A stretch of DNA of 64,000 bases, from NCBI RefSeq assembly GCF_005843925.1, contig NZ_VCBC01000004.1:1-64000 (forward strand), written 5' to 3'. Position numbers and translations under genes: made by a program. Source of the stretch: Thalassotalea litorea (GTDB taxonomy: Bacteria > Pseudomonadota > Gammaproteobacteria > Enterobacterales > Alteromonadaceae). Shown here piece by piece: positions 8,305 through 17,542 of this stretch. The first letter of the stretch is position 1; each line of letters begins with the position of its first letter. Under the pieces are notes generated by a model that saw only the letters and a list, made by a program, of their open reading frames with translations, was not told where the DNA came from and searched no databases.

Positions 8305-9663
8305 ATGAGTAAGCATATTCATATTTTGGGGGTGTGTGGTACCTTTATGGGAGGTATCGCAGCCATCGCTAAAGAATTGGGATATCGGGTTTCTGGTTCA
8401 GATGCCAACGTTTATCCACCAATGAGTACCCAATTGCAAGAATTGGGGATCGAATTGAAATCCGGTTACCTACCGGAACATTTTGCCGACGAGCCGGATT
8501 TGGTGATTGTTGGTAATGCCATGTCCCGTGGCAATCCGATGGTTGAATACGTGCTTGAGCGCAATATCCCTTATACCTCCGGCCCACAATGGCTGCAGGA
8601 TAATGTGTTGCAGCAGCGTTGGGTTCTGGCAGTTTCCGGGACTCATGGCAAAACAACGACCAGTAGTATGTTGGCCTGGATTTTAGAGTACGCTAAGCTG
8701 ACGCCGGGATTTTTAATCGGCGGCGTTCCGCAAAATTTTCAGCAATCCGCACGATTAGGCAACTCGCCTTTTTTTGTCATTGAAGCGGATGAGTACGATA
8801 CTGCGTTTTTTGATAAACGTTCTAAATTTGTGCATTACCGCCCACGCACATTAGTGATCAATAACCTGGAATTTGATCATGCCGATATTTTTGATTCCAT
8901 TAGCGATATTCAACGCCAGTTTCATCATTTGGTGCGTATGGTTCCAGGGAATGGCTTAATTCTGGCACCAGCACAAGAAACTTATATTGATGAGATGCTG
9001 GCATTGGGTCTGTGGACACCGACGGAATTTAGTCGCACAGCAAAAGCCTGGCAAGCCAATAATATTCATCGTGATGGCAGTGCCTTTGAAGTGCTTTTTA
9101 ACGGTGAAAAACAAGGCGAGGTGCATTGGGATTTGCTGGGTGATTTTAATGTCGATAATGCGTTGATGGCAATTGGTGCGGCCCGTCATGCGGGTGTGCC
9201 GGTCACCGTTTCCTGTGAGGCTCTGGCTTCTTTTGTGAATACCAAAAGACGACAGGAGCTTTTGGGAACACCGAAAGATATTCATGTCTATGATGATTTT
9301 GCTCATCACCCTACTGCAATTAGCAAAACCTTAAGTGCGATGCGCAGCCATATCGGTAGCAATCGTTTAATCGCGGTGCTTGAACCAAGATCAAATACAA
9401 TGAAAGCCGGTGTTCATAAAGACACCCTGGCTCAGGCATTTCATGATGCTGATCGAGTGTTTATTTTTGAAGATTCAGCCTTTGATTGGTCTGTTTCGGA
9501 TGTGTGCCAACAAATCGACAAACGTGCCAGCGCTCATCATTCGATTGAAGAATTATTAAACTCGGTCGTCAATTATGCGCAACCTGGCGATCATATTGTG
9601 GTGATGAGTAATGGCGGGTTTGCAGGCTTTCATACTAAGCTTTTGAATAAGCTTACGGATTAA
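8305..9663 (+). CDS. mpl: UDP-N-acetylmuramate:L-alanyl-gamma-D-glutamyl-meso-diaminopimelate ligase
   Basis: Mpl joins recycled murein tripeptide to UDP-MurNAc, returning turned-over cell wall directly to precursor synthesis. The ATG at 8305 gives 452 residues beginning [17 protein letters not shown], which matches the E. coli start; a TTG seven codons upstream is less likely. The ATP-binding loop [10 protein letters not shown] lies at about residues 111-120, with the Mur ligase central and C-terminal domains after it ([20 protein letters not shown]). With anmK further on, the window carries two peptidoglycan recycling genes. Confidence 0.96.
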   Translation: MSKHIHILGVCGTFMGGIAAIAKELGYRVSGSDANVYPPMSTQLQELGIELKSGYLPEHFADEPDLVIVGNAMSRGNPMVEYVLERNIPYTSGPQWLQDNVLQQRWVLAVSGTHGKTTTSSMLAWILEYAKLTPGFLIGGVPQNFQQSARLGNSPFFVIEADEYDTAFFDKRSKFVHYRPRTLVINNLEFDHADIFDSISDIQRQFHHLVRMVPGNGLILAPAQETYIDEMLALGLWTPTEFSRTAKAWQANNIHRDGSAFEVLFNGEKQGEVHWDLLGDFNVDNALMAIGAARHAGVPVTVSCEALASFVNTKRRQELLGTPKDIHVYDDFAHHPTAISKTLSAMRSHIGSNRLIAVLEPRSNTMKAGVHKDTLAQAFHDADRVFIFEDSAFDWSVSDVCQQIDKRASAHHSIEELLNSVVNYAQPGDHIVVMSNGGFAGFHTKLLNKLTD

Positions 9664-9683
9664 ATTTTATCAAGGAACTTCAC

Positions 9684-10301
9684 TTGGCTGATTTTAATGG
9701 CAAGATAACATTGGCAATTACTGGCGCTTCAGGCAGTGCTTATGCAATGCGGTTGCTGGAATGCTTGCTACACGCAAACTATCAGGTTTATGTGCTGGTG
9801 TCTTCCGCTGCGCGTGTGGTGTTTGATACTGAAATCGGCGTTAAGTTACCGGGAAATCCAGACAAGGCGAGTCAATTCTTAACCGAGAAATTTGGTTGCA
9901 AAGACCAACAAATTCAGGTGTTTGGTAAAGATCAGTGGTTCTCTCCCGTGGCGTCCGGTTCTGCTGCGCCAAAACAAATGATTGTTTGCCCCTGCAGTAC
10001 GGGAACCCTTGCCGCAATTAGCCAGGGCATGAGCGATAATCTGATTGAACGAGCCGCAGATGTGGTGATCAAAGAACGTGGTCAGTTAATTCTGGTGCCA
10101 AGAGAAACGCCATTTTCCACGATCCACTTGGCTAATATGCATAGCCTGTCACAAATGGGCGTTACCATAATGCCAGCGGCGCCAGGTTTTTATCACAATC
10201 CTCAGTCTATCGAAGATTTAATCGATTTTATGGTAGGGAGAATGTTGGACCATATTGGTATTGAGCAGGACATTATGCCACGTTGGGGTTATTCCAATTA
10301 G
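9684..10301 (+). CDS. ubiX: UbiX flavin prenyltransferase
   Basis: 205 residues. UbiX attaches dimethylallyl to FMN, making the prenylated flavin used by the decarboxylase UbiD in ubiquinone synthesis. Family marks are [15 protein letters not shown] near the N terminus and the [13 protein letters not shown] and [16 protein letters not shown] blocks. The start is a TTG with AAGGA 7 bases upstream; no better ATG exists before the conserved glycine loop. It follows mpl by 20 bases and may share its transcript. Confidence 0.94.
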   Translation: MADFNGKITLAITGASGSAYAMRLLECLLHANYQVYVLVSSAARVVFDTEIGVKLPGNPDKASQFLTEKFGCKDQQIQVFGKDQWFSPVASGSAAPKQMIVCPCSTGTLAAISQGMSDNLIERAADVVIKERGQLILVPRETPFSTIHLANMHSLSQMGVTIMPAAPGFYHNPQSIEDLIDFMVGRMLDHIGIEQDIMPRWGYSN

Positions 10302-10314
10302 CTTGCCCATTTAA

Positions 10315-10381
10315 ACCATGAATTGATCTATTCATGGTGTTTGTGATGGCTGAAGTGACTGTTATCGTGATTGCTCAGCCA
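10315..10381. other. Two stem-loops downstream of ubiX
   Basis: accatgaat/attcatggt (10315-10338) is followed by a weaker tggctga/tcagcca (10347-10381). Neither has a strong T run. They lie in the 250-base gap before the amidohydrolase gene and could end the mpl-ubiX transcript. The rest of the gap shows nothing clear. Confidence 0.35.
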
Positions 10382-10551
10382 TACTGGAATCGTCAGTAAG
10401 CTAGGTTTCACTGTTGCATCCTGTCGATAAATAATCTAATTCTGTCTCAAATATCGACTTAAAGTATTTCCCTTTCTTTACTCCCAATACGCTTTATGGT
10501 TTATTGCCATAACGAAAATACTCCTTTCATCAAAACAACAAGGTAGGCGTT

Positions 10552-13500
10552 ATGTCATATCAAAGATTAAAGCCATCGCTGATTGCGGCGAGTCTTTCTC
10601 TTTTGTTTGCTTCACAAAGCAATGCGTTTGAAGTAGAAAAAGCTGCACAACCATCCGAAAAAGCCAAGACTGAATGGTCAGTCAATGAGCCAATGGGTGA
10701 ATTTAAAACCGTTGCCATCGACGTTACCGAAGGCACCTGGATGAATGTTGATATCAGTCCCGATGGCAAAACTTTGGTGTTTGATCTGCTCGGTGACATT
10801 TACACCATGCCAGTTAGCGGTGGTGAAGCAAAAGCATTAATGACTGACATTGCCTGGCAGATGCAACCAAGGTTTTCTCCAGATGGTAAATACATTGCCT
10901 TTACTTCCGATCAGGGCGGCGGTGATAACCTATGGGTAATGGAAGCAGATGGTTCAAATCCAGTTGCCGTAACCAATGAAACTTTTCGCCTGATTAATTC
11001 TCCTGCCTGGAGTCCTGATGGGAACTATTTACTCGGTCGTAAACATTTCACTGGCTCGCGCTCATTAGGTGCAGGTGAAGTGTGGATGTACCACAAAACG
11101 GGTGGTAGCGGCATGATGCTAACGAAACGCCCAAATCAACAAAAAGATTTAGGTGAGCCTGCGTTTTCACCGGATGGTCGTTATGTCTATTTTTCACAGG
11201 ATGCGACGCCAGGTAAAACGTTCCATTATTCGAAAGACAGTGAAAAGGGCATTTACAAAATTAAACGCCTAGATCGTGAAACCGGTGAAATCGAAGTGAT
11301 TTTGTCGGGTCGTGGTGGGGCGATCCGTCCGACTCCTTCTCCGGATGGCAAGAAGCTTGCGTATATCAGTCGCGTCGATTTCCAAAGTACTTTGTTTATT
11401 TATGATTTAGAAACCGGCGAAAAAACCGCGGTTTATGACAAACTTGATCGTGACATGCAAGAAACCTGGGCCATTCATGGGGTTTATCCTACGATGGCAT
11501 GGACCCCAGATAATGACGAAATCATTTTCTGGGCCGGCGGTAAAATCAATAAACTTGATATTGACAACAAGCAAGCCAGCGTCATTGATTTTCATGTAAA
11601 AACTGAAAAACAGATGCAGGAAACTGTACGATTTGAACAAGATATCGATATCGATAACATCGATGTAAAAATGCTGCGTGATGTGGAAATTTCACCGGAT
11701 GGCAGTAAGGTAGTATTTGAAGCACTTGGCCATGTTTATGTGCGCTCTTTACCGGATGGAAAGCCGAAGCGTTTAACAAAACAGACGACGCATTTTGAAT
11801 TAAACCCGAGTTTTTCCCGTGATGGCAAGCAAATTGTATTTGCAACCTGGAATGATCAAAAACAAGGTAACATTCGTGTTGTATCCGCGCGCAGCGGTCG
11901 TGGTAAGTATGTTTTGGATGAGCCCGGTAAATATATCGAGCCGGTATTTTCACCGGACGGTAAAACAGTTGTGTATCGTAAAGCCAAAGGTGGTTATATC
12001 ACCCCTGCCGTACATAGCTTAGAGCCAGGTATTTATAAGGTTTCCGCCAAAGGTGGTGAGGCAACACTAATTACTGACAATGGTAGCCAGCCGCAATTTG
12101 CCGATCGCAATGATCGTATTTATGTGCAGCGTTATGGCGAGATGCCTGAATTGGCGCGCATCGATCTCGATGGTAAAAATGAAAAAGCGTTATATATGGG
12201 CAAATATGCCACTGAATTCCGCGTTTCCCCAGATGGACAGTACTTGGCGTTTGCAGAACGCTTTAAAGTATTTGTAACGCCATTGGTTGAACGTGGTGAT
12301 GTGATCAATATTGGTCCTTCTGCCAAGAATGTTCCGGTTCACAAGCTTTCTGCTCGTGCCGGCGAAAACATTAGTTTTAATGGCAATAGTGATGAAATCT
12401 ACTGGAGTCTTGGGCCAGATCTTTATCAAGCATCGTTAGCTGGTATGTTTGATATTGGTCAGGATAAAGCGGAAGTAAAAGAGCCGAAAGTAACCAGTAT
12501 TGGCTTTGACAAAAAGGCCGATGTACCAACCGGTATGGTTGCCTTTGTCGGCGGTAAAGTTGTGACTATGGAAGGTGATGAAGTGATCACCGATGGTGTG
12601 GTTTTGGTCGACGGAAATCATATCAAAGCCGTCGGTAGCAAAGATCAGGTTTCGATCCCTAAATCCGCCAAAGTTATCGATACTTCCGGTAAAACAGTAA
12701 TGCCAGGCTTAGTTGATGCCCATGCCCATGGACCGCAAGGTAGCAATGAGATCATTCCTCAACAAAACTGGAAAAACTACGCAACGTTGGCATTAGGTGT
12801 TACTACGATTCACGATCCATCGAATGACACGACCGAAATTTTCGCAGCCAGTGAATTACAAAAAACCGGTAAGATTGTTGCACCACGCATTTTCTCTACC
12901 GGTAGTATTTTATACGGTGCGTCCGCTGCGGGTTATACATCCCATGTTGATAGTCTCGATGATGCGCGTTTTCAGGTTGAACGATTGAAATCTGTTGGCG
13001 CATTTAGCGTAAAATCATACAACCAACCACGTCGTAATCAGCGTCAGCAAATCATTCAGGCAGGTCGCGAACTTGGCGTAATGGTTGTGCCTGAAGGTGG
13101 TTCATTATTACAACATAACCTGAGTATGGTCGCCGATGGACACACATCATTAGAGCACTCTATTTCTACGGCGAAAATCTATAACGACATTCGTCAGTTC
13201 TGGAAAGCGTCAGACACCGCATATGTACCTACTTTAGTGGTAGCCTATGGTGGCATCTCTGGTGAGCACTACTGGTATGATAAAACCCAAGTTTGGAAGC
13301 ACCCACTACTGAGTAAATATGTCCCTATGGATGTTCTGGCGCCGCGCTCGATGCGCCGCACTACAGCACCAGAACATCATTACAATCATATTCGCGTGGC
13401 CGAAGTTGCCAAAGAAATGCAGGATATGGGCGTACTTGTCGGCATTGGCGCCCATGGTCAGCGTGAGGGCCTGGGGGCACATTGGGAAATGTGGATGATG

Positions 13501-13767
13501 GCCCAAGGTGGGATGACACCAGTTGAAGCGATCCGCACGGCGACCATAGATCCGGCGAAGCATTTAGGCCTTGATAAGCAACTCGGTTCTCTAAAAGAAG
13601 GGAAACTTGCGGATATTATCGTCGTCGATGGTGATGTGACTCAAGATATTCGTCAGTCCGATAAAGTCGAGCAGGTGATGATCAATGGTCGCTTGTATGA
13701 TGCCAATAGCATGAATGAGATTGGCAACTATGATAATGAGCGCCAGCCTTTCTATTTTGAACAATAA
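10552..13767 (+). CDS. Secreted TolB-propeller/amidohydrolase fusion protein
   Basis: 1071 residues with a signal peptide of about 25 residues. The first 600 residues or so contain repeated SPDG motifs (ISPDGKTLVF, FSPDGKYIAF, WSPDGNYLLG and more), typical of TolB/WD40-like PD40 propeller blades. The C-terminal 400 residues are an amidohydrolase. The metal ligands start at VDAHAHG (H724, H726) and include the GHTSLEHS region (H864/H869). The end, GSLKEGKLADIIVVDGD, is typical of imidazolonepropionase-like members. It probably hydrolyses a peptide or cyclic amide in the periplasm; the substrate cannot be read from sequence. It is a single gene closed by a terminator. Confidence 0.87.
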   Translation: MSYQRLKPSLIAASLSLLFASQSNAFEVEKAAQPSEKAKTEWSVNEPMGEFKTVAIDVTEGTWMNVDISPDGKTLVFDLLGDIYTMPVSGGEAKALMTDIAWQMQPRFSPDGKYIAFTSDQGGGDNLWVMEADGSNPVAVTNETFRLINSPAWSPDGNYLLGRKHFTGSRSLGAGEVWMYHKTGGSGMMLTKRPNQQKDLGEPAFSPDGRYVYFSQDATPGKTFHYSKDSEKGIYKIKRLDRETGEIEVILSGRGGAIRPTPSPDGKKLAYISRVDFQSTLFIYDLETGEKTAVYDKLDRDMQETWAIHGVYPTMAWTPDNDEIIFWAGGKINKLDIDNKQASVIDFHVKTEKQMQETVRFEQDIDIDNIDVKMLRDVEISPDGSKVVFEALGHVYVRSLPDGKPKRLTKQTTHFELNPSFSRDGKQIVFATWNDQKQGNIRVVSARSGRGKYVLDEPGKYIEPVFSPDGKTVVYRKAKGGYITPAVHSLEPGIYKVSAKGGEATLITDNGSQPQFADRNDRIYVQRYGEMPELARIDLDGKNEKALYMGKYATEFRVSPDGQYLAFAERFKVFVTPLVERGDVINIGPSAKNVPVHKLSARAGENISFNGNSDEIYWSLGPDLYQASLAGMFDIGQDKAEVKEPKVTSIGFDKKADVPTGMVAFVGGKVVTMEGDEVITDGVVLVDGNHIKAVGSKDQVSIPKSAKVIDTSGKTVMPGLVDAHAHGPQGSNEIIPQQNWKNYATLALGVTTIHDPSNDTTEIFAASELQKTGKIVAPRIFSTGSILYGASAAGYTSHVDSLDDARFQVERLKSVGAFSVKSYNQPRRNQRQQIIQAGRELGVMVVPEGGSLLQHNLSMVADGHTSLEHSISTAKIYNDIRQFWKASDTAYVPTLVVAYGGISGEHYWYDKTQVWKHPLLSKYVPMDVLAPRSMRRTTAPEHHYNHIRVAEVAKEMQDMGVLVGIGAHGQREGLGAHWEMWMMAQGGMTPVEAIRTATIDPAKHLGLDKQLGSLKEGKLADIIVVDGDVTQDIRQSDKVEQVMINGRLYDANSMNEIGNYDNERQPFYFEQ

Positions 13768-13791
13768 ACAAAGATAGCCAGGCCCTATTCG

Positions 13792-13818
13792 AAAAAGCCA
13801 CGTCTAACGTGGCTTTTT
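13792..13818 (+). terminator. Terminator of the amidohydrolase gene
   Basis: Stem agccacgt/acgtggct with a 3-base loop, followed by five T, 24 bases after the stop codon. Confidence 0.85.
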
Positions 13819-14137
13819 ATTTTCTATGCAACGAATATTGATGCCAGTTGAGATTGAAAATCGGATAGAAAATAACAACATAAAAATACCGCTTAAATGG
13901 TCAATATTTTTGCTTTAGAATCTCGCCATCGAGTGATAAACTGATCCTCTTCTTCGAGGTTTTGACTTTGTGTTTTGCTTTGAAGGACACAGCGAATGTA
14001 GCTCGTTCACACTCCTAAACGACGAGTTATTATCATAAGTTTATAGATTAATGCCAACACGTATCCGTAGATAATCTTTGTTAATCGATTACATCTCTAT
14101 TGGATAAACATTGGTATAAGAATACAGGATTTTTTTC
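13819..14137. other. Gap before ssb, no gene seen
   Basis: About 320 AT-rich bases between the terminator and ssb. They must hold the ssb promoter. No LexA-type box (CTGT...ACAG) and no divergent uvrA gene are seen, unlike the arrangement in enterobacteria. Confidence 0.5.
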
Positions 14138-14767
14138 ATGGCCAGTCGTGGTGTAAATAAAGTAATTATTGTTGGTAATTTAGGGCAAGACCCTGAAGTT
14201 CGTTTCTTTCCAAGTGGTGGTGCAGTGTGTAATGTCACCATTGCAACGTCTGAAAGCTGGAAAGATAAGCAAAGCGGTGAGCAAAAAGAAATCACCGAAT
14301 GGCATCGCGTAGTATTTAATAACCGTCTGGCAGAAATTGCCGGTGAGTACCTGAAAAAAGGCTCAAAGGTTTATGTTGAAGGTCGCTTACAAACTCGTAA
14401 ATGGCAGAACCAGCAGGGCCAGGATCAATACACGACAGAAATTCGTGCCAATGAAATGCAAATGCTAGATGCACGTGGCGCAGGCCAGGGTGCTGGCGGT
14501 GGCTTCAGTCAAAACCAAGCGCAAGGTGGTTTTAACCAGCAATCCGCGCCTCAATCAGGTTCACAGCCAAGCATGCAACAAGGTGGTTATCAGCAAAACC
14601 AAGGTGGTTTTAGCCAACAACCTGCACCAGCGGCACCTCAGTCTTCACAAAGTGGTGGTTTTCAACAAAACCAACAAGGCGGTTTTCAGCAAAATAACCA
14701 ACAGGCCGCGCCTAAGGTAAACCCGCAAGAGCCAGTGATGGACTTTGATGATGATATTCCGTTTTAG
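14138..14767 (+). CDS. ssb: Single-stranded DNA-binding protein
   Basis: 209 residues. SSB tetramers coat single-stranded DNA in replication, repair and recombination. The OB fold covers residues 1-110 ([20 protein letters not shown], then [21 protein letters not shown]). A long Gln/Gly-rich disordered linker (about 115-195) follows, then the acidic tip DFDDDIPF that docks partner proteins. The linker is longer than in the 178-residue E. coli protein. AGGA precedes the ATG, and a terminator follows the stop. Confidence 0.97.
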   Translation: MASRGVNKVIIVGNLGQDPEVRFFPSGGAVCNVTIATSESWKDKQSGEQKEITEWHRVVFNNRLAEIAGEYLKKGSKVYVEGRLQTRKWQNQQGQDQYTTEIRANEMQMLDARGAGQGAGGGFSQNQAQGGFNQQSAPQSGSQPSMQQGGYQQNQGGFSQQPAPAAPQSSQSGGFQQNQQGGFQQNNQQAAPKVNPQEPVMDFDDDIPF

Positions 14768-14800
14768 ATCGTAAATCGGCATCATAAAAATATGATTTTT

Positions 14801-14826
14801 AAAACCCTGCATTGGCAGGGTTTTTT
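14801..14826 (+). terminator. ssb terminator
   Basis: aaaccctgc/gcagggttt stem with a 4-base loop and six T, 33 bases after the ssb stop codon. Confidence 0.88.
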
Positions 14827-14908
14827 ATTGGTCTATTTTGGCGCGATAATTTGCGGGATTTGAGTTTCGACGACTAAACTAAGTCATTATTATTAGTCGA
14901 GAATAATT

Positions 14909-15127
14909 ATGTCGAACGCAAATAACGCCTCAACTCCAATCGCACTACCTTTGTGGAAACGCTGTTTAATTACCCTTGCGGTAATGCTTGTCGTAAGTTT
15001 TTTAATTGGGCTGTTGGTGCGCAGTGTATTTGGCTTCTCTCTCCCGGATTATGTCTCCGGTGTTATCGGTGGTTTTTCATCAATCCTGATTTGGGAGTTC
15101 TTAAAAAGGGTTCGGCCTAAACCTTGA
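14909..15127 (+). CDS. Small membrane protein upstream of cardiolipin synthase
   Basis: 72 residues, unknown family. Two hydrophobic segments (about 18-38 and 46-62) are separated by a short turn, and the C terminus is basic (KRVRPKP). Its stop codon TGA overlaps the TTG start of the cardiolipin synthase gene by four bases, so the two are translationally coupled. A role at the membrane with the synthase is an inference from this coupling. Confidence 0.6.
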   Translation: MSNANNASTPIALPLWKRCLITLAVMLVVSFLIGLLVRSVFGFSLPDYVSGVIGGFSSILIWEFLKRVRPKP

Positions 15128-16542
15128 TCATCTTCGGTATTATATTATCGGTTCTTTATGTGTTGGGTATCGTCTCTGCATTCCATGCTGTCATATATAA
15201 TCGTACTTCCCAAGGCGCCATTGCCTGGGCACTTTCGCTGATTTCTTTCCCATTTATCGCCGTACCTGCTTATTGGGTGTTTGGCCGCCGAAAATTTGAA
15301 GGCTATGTCCTTGCCCGAAAACGAGTATTGGAAGATTTTGATGACGTGCCGGCAAATCTAATCGCCAATATCCAATCTTTCATACTCCCCCAAGAACAAA
15401 GGAATCCGAGTATACACGCAGCAGAATTAATGGCTCGGGTGCCTTTGGTAACGGGTAATCGCTGTGAACTTCTGATTGATGGTGAAGCAACATTTGCTTC
15501 GATATTTGCCGGCATTGATAGTGCTGAGAAGTATGTTCTGGTGCAATTTTATATCGTCAGACCGGACGGTTTAGGCAATCGTTTAAAGGACAAATTAAAG
15601 GCAAAAGCGAACGCTGGTGTAAAGGTGTTCTTTCTTTATGACGAGCTCGGATCGGTCGGGATCGGTAAATCATATATTAGCGAACTGCAAGCGGCAGGCG
15701 TGGTGGTGCATCCGTTTAATACGCGTAAGGGGATTCATAACTGGTTTCAGGTTAACTTTCGTAATCACCGGAAGGTTGTGGTCGTTGATGGTCAAACTGC
15801 TTGGATAGGAGGCCACAATGTTGGCGATGAATATTTAGGGAAAGACGATAAGATTGGTCCATGGCGAGATACCCATGTAAAGATTTCCGGGGCTGCAGCG
15901 CTGGCAGCACAGGTGTCATTTCTGGAAGATTTTCGCTGGGCAGCGGACTACTTCCCTGAACTCAGCTGGCAAGTAGAGGTAGACCATAAGGACGACCAGC
16001 CAGTGCTCATCATTCCAACGGGTCCGGCTGATGATATGGATACTGCATTGTTGATGTTTACTCACATTGTTAACAGTGCCAAATCCCGCGTCTGGATTTC
16101 GACCCCATATTTCGTGCCCGATGAGAGTGTTATTCTCGCGTTGCAATTGGCAAGGTTGCGTGGGATTGATGTACGCGTCATCATTCCTCAAGTGCCAGAT
16201 AGCCTGCCTACCTATTTTGCCGCCTATAGCTTTTTTGATGAATTGGTTGCCAGCGGTGTTGAATTTTATCGCTATCAGACAGGGTTTACGCATGAAAAGG
16301 TGCTGCTCATCGATAACAGTTTGTCCGCCATCGGAACCGCAAATTTTGACAATCGCTCCTTTCGGCTCAACTTTGAAATCACTGCGTTAATTGGCGGTGA
16401 TGAATTTGCTAATGATGTTGAAGCTATGTTTGAAAGTGGTTTTGGGCAGAGCATCAAAATGCAAAAAGATGATTATGCGAATAAATCCATCTGGTTTAAA
16501 TTCGCGGTTAATGCCAGCCGATTAATGTCTCCGGTTCTTTAA
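15124..16542 (+). CDS. cls: Cardiolipin synthase (phospholipase D family, ClsA type)
   Basis: 472 residues. It condenses two phosphatidylglycerol molecules to cardiolipin and glycerol at the inner membrane. Two N-terminal membrane helices (about 1-20 and 34-55) precede two HKD phosphodiesterase motifs: H215-K217-D222 (NHRKVVVVDG) and H390-K392-D397 (THEKVLLIDN). Each is followed by the usual G-x-N/FDNRSF signature. The start is taken as the TTG in TTGA that overlaps the preceding gene's stop. It converges on soxR with only three bases between the stop codons. Confidence 0.93.
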   Translation: MIIFGIILSVLYVLGIVSAFHAVIYNRTSQGAIAWALSLISFPFIAVPAYWVFGRRKFEGYVLARKRVLEDFDDVPANLIANIQSFILPQEQRNPSIHAAELMARVPLVTGNRCELLIDGEATFASIFAGIDSAEKYVLVQFYIVRPDGLGNRLKDKLKAKANAGVKVFFLYDELGSVGIGKSYISELQAAGVVVHPFNTRKGIHNWFQVNFRNHRKVVVVDGQTAWIGGHNVGDEYLGKDDKIGPWRDTHVKISGAAALAAQVSFLEDFRWAADYFPELSWQVEVDHKDDQPVLIIPTGPADDMDTALLMFTHIVNSAKSRVWISTPYFVPDESVILALQLARLRGIDVRVIIPQVPDSLPTYFAAYSFFDELVASGVEFYRYQTGFTHEKVLLIDNSLSAIGTANFDNRSFRLNFEITALIGGDEFANDVEAMFESGFGQSIKMQKDDYANKSIWFKFAVNASRLMSPVL

Positions 16543-16545
16543 CGA

Positions 16546-17019
16546 TCAGTCTGTATCATTGTCAATATGTGGACCAGGCCCTTGCTGCGCGGCAATATCC
16601 TCTGGATTAACGAGCTGACATCTGCTCATTGAAAGGCAACCACAGCCGATGCACCCATCAATATTATCCCGCAATGCAGTCAAAGTGTTTATTCTGTTAT
16701 TGAGCGTATCGTGCCACGCTGCGGACAACTGTTTCCAGTCATCAATAGTGACCTTTTTCTGATTAGTGAGTCGAGCGAATTGCTGTTTGATCTCGAACAG
16801 GGAGATCCCTGCGGACTGGGCAATTTTTATCACGGATATCACTCGGATCACGTCTCTTGGATAACGCCTGTGATTACTCGAATTTCGAAAGGATTTAATA
16901 AGTCCCTTTTTTTCATAAAAGTGCAGAGTTGAAATAGCAACCCCGGTACGTTGCGATAATTCACCGACGGCGAGTTCTTGTTCTGGCAATGGTTTGGCGC
17001 TCACAAAAAATGATGCCAT
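16546..17019 (-). CDS. soxR: Redox-sensing MerR family regulator SoxR
   Basis: 157 residues from the ATG at 17019; a TTG upstream would add 15 residues outside the family pattern. An N-terminal MerR-type winged helix (AVGELSQRTGVAISTLHFYEKKGLI) and a dimerising helix lead to the [2Fe-2S] cluster motif with C123, C126, C128 and C134 (CIGCGCLSMSRC). SoxR activates promoters when its cluster is oxidised by redox-cycling compounds. No soxS gene and no obvious SoxR dyad are seen nearby, as is usual outside enterobacteria, where SoxR acts directly on pump and oxidoreductase genes. Confidence 0.95.
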   Translation of the reverse strand: MASFFVSAKPLPEQELAVGELSQRTGVAISTLHFYEKKGLIKSFRNSSNHRRYPRDVIRVISVIKIAQSAGISLFEIKQQFARLTNQKKVTIDDWKQLSAAWHDTLNNRINTLTALRDNIDGCIGCGCLSMSRCQLVNPEDIAAQQGPGPHIDNDTD

Positions 17020-17105
17020 TAGAGTAACGGGATAAACGTGATTTGCAAACCCGGACCAACACAAAAGAGTAGCTAAATGAATAAATTAACTAAGAGTCAA
17101 AGGAG

Positions 17106-17147
17106 TAGTAAAAACACGCCAGAGTCATAAACAGCGACTCTGGCGTG
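17106..17147 (-). terminator. Terminator of the 63-residue protein gene
   Basis: Stem cacgccagagtc/gactctggcgtg with a 9-base loop. The A run at 17111-17114 gives a T tail on the minus strand. It lies 38 bases after the stop of the small gene. Confidence 0.8.
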
Positions 17148-17184
17148 AGAGGGAGAAACTTGAATTGTTTTGCCTTAAACGGCA

Positions 17185-17376
17185 TTAATAATAATAATCG
17201 TCGTGATTATGAATTTGTGGGTCATCGAGTAGTTCTTCAAGGCCCACTTCGAAACTTCGATTGTCCTGTAAGTCAGTTAAATAAACCATTTGAGTTGCAC
17301 CATCAACCCAAGTTACCGTGCCGCTTCCCTTTCGACTACCGCAGATCATTCCTATACGAATCTTGTCAAAATCCAT
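17185..17376 (-). CDS. Small acidic protein of unknown function
   Basis: 63 residues, no family recognised. The start is strong: GGAGGAAGT immediately before ATG. The N-terminal 45 residues look like a small beta fold (IRIGMICGSRKGSGTVTWVDGATQMVYLTDL). The end is acidic and aromatic (DDPQIHNHDDYYY). It has its own ribosome site and terminator, so it is very likely a real, free-standing gene. Confidence 0.75.
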   Translation of the reverse strand: MDFDKIRIGMICGSRKGSGTVTWVDGATQMVYLTDLQDNRSFEVGLEELLDDPQIHNHDDYYY

Positions 17377-17542
17377 ACTTCCTCCGTTTTAAGTGAAAGT
17401 GATAGATCGGGGCTAGCTTAATGCCAGCAACAAGAGTTATGACTTATCTTTGAGGCAAAAGTTCCGACTATTTCCAAATTTAATGATCGCCGGCGTTGGT
17501 TTTCGCCAGAGCTAGTTCTCGTCAAGTGATCTCTTGACAGAC

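Noticed and set aside
13819-14137. LexA/SOS box before ssb
   Set aside because: No CTGT...ACAG dyad of the right spacing was seen and uvrA is not adjacent.
15303-16457. Several reading frames opposite and overlapping the cardiolipin synthase gene
   Set aside because: They are shadows of a strongly supported gene, with no family features. The same holds for the overlapping frames in yhdP, rnr and mgtE.
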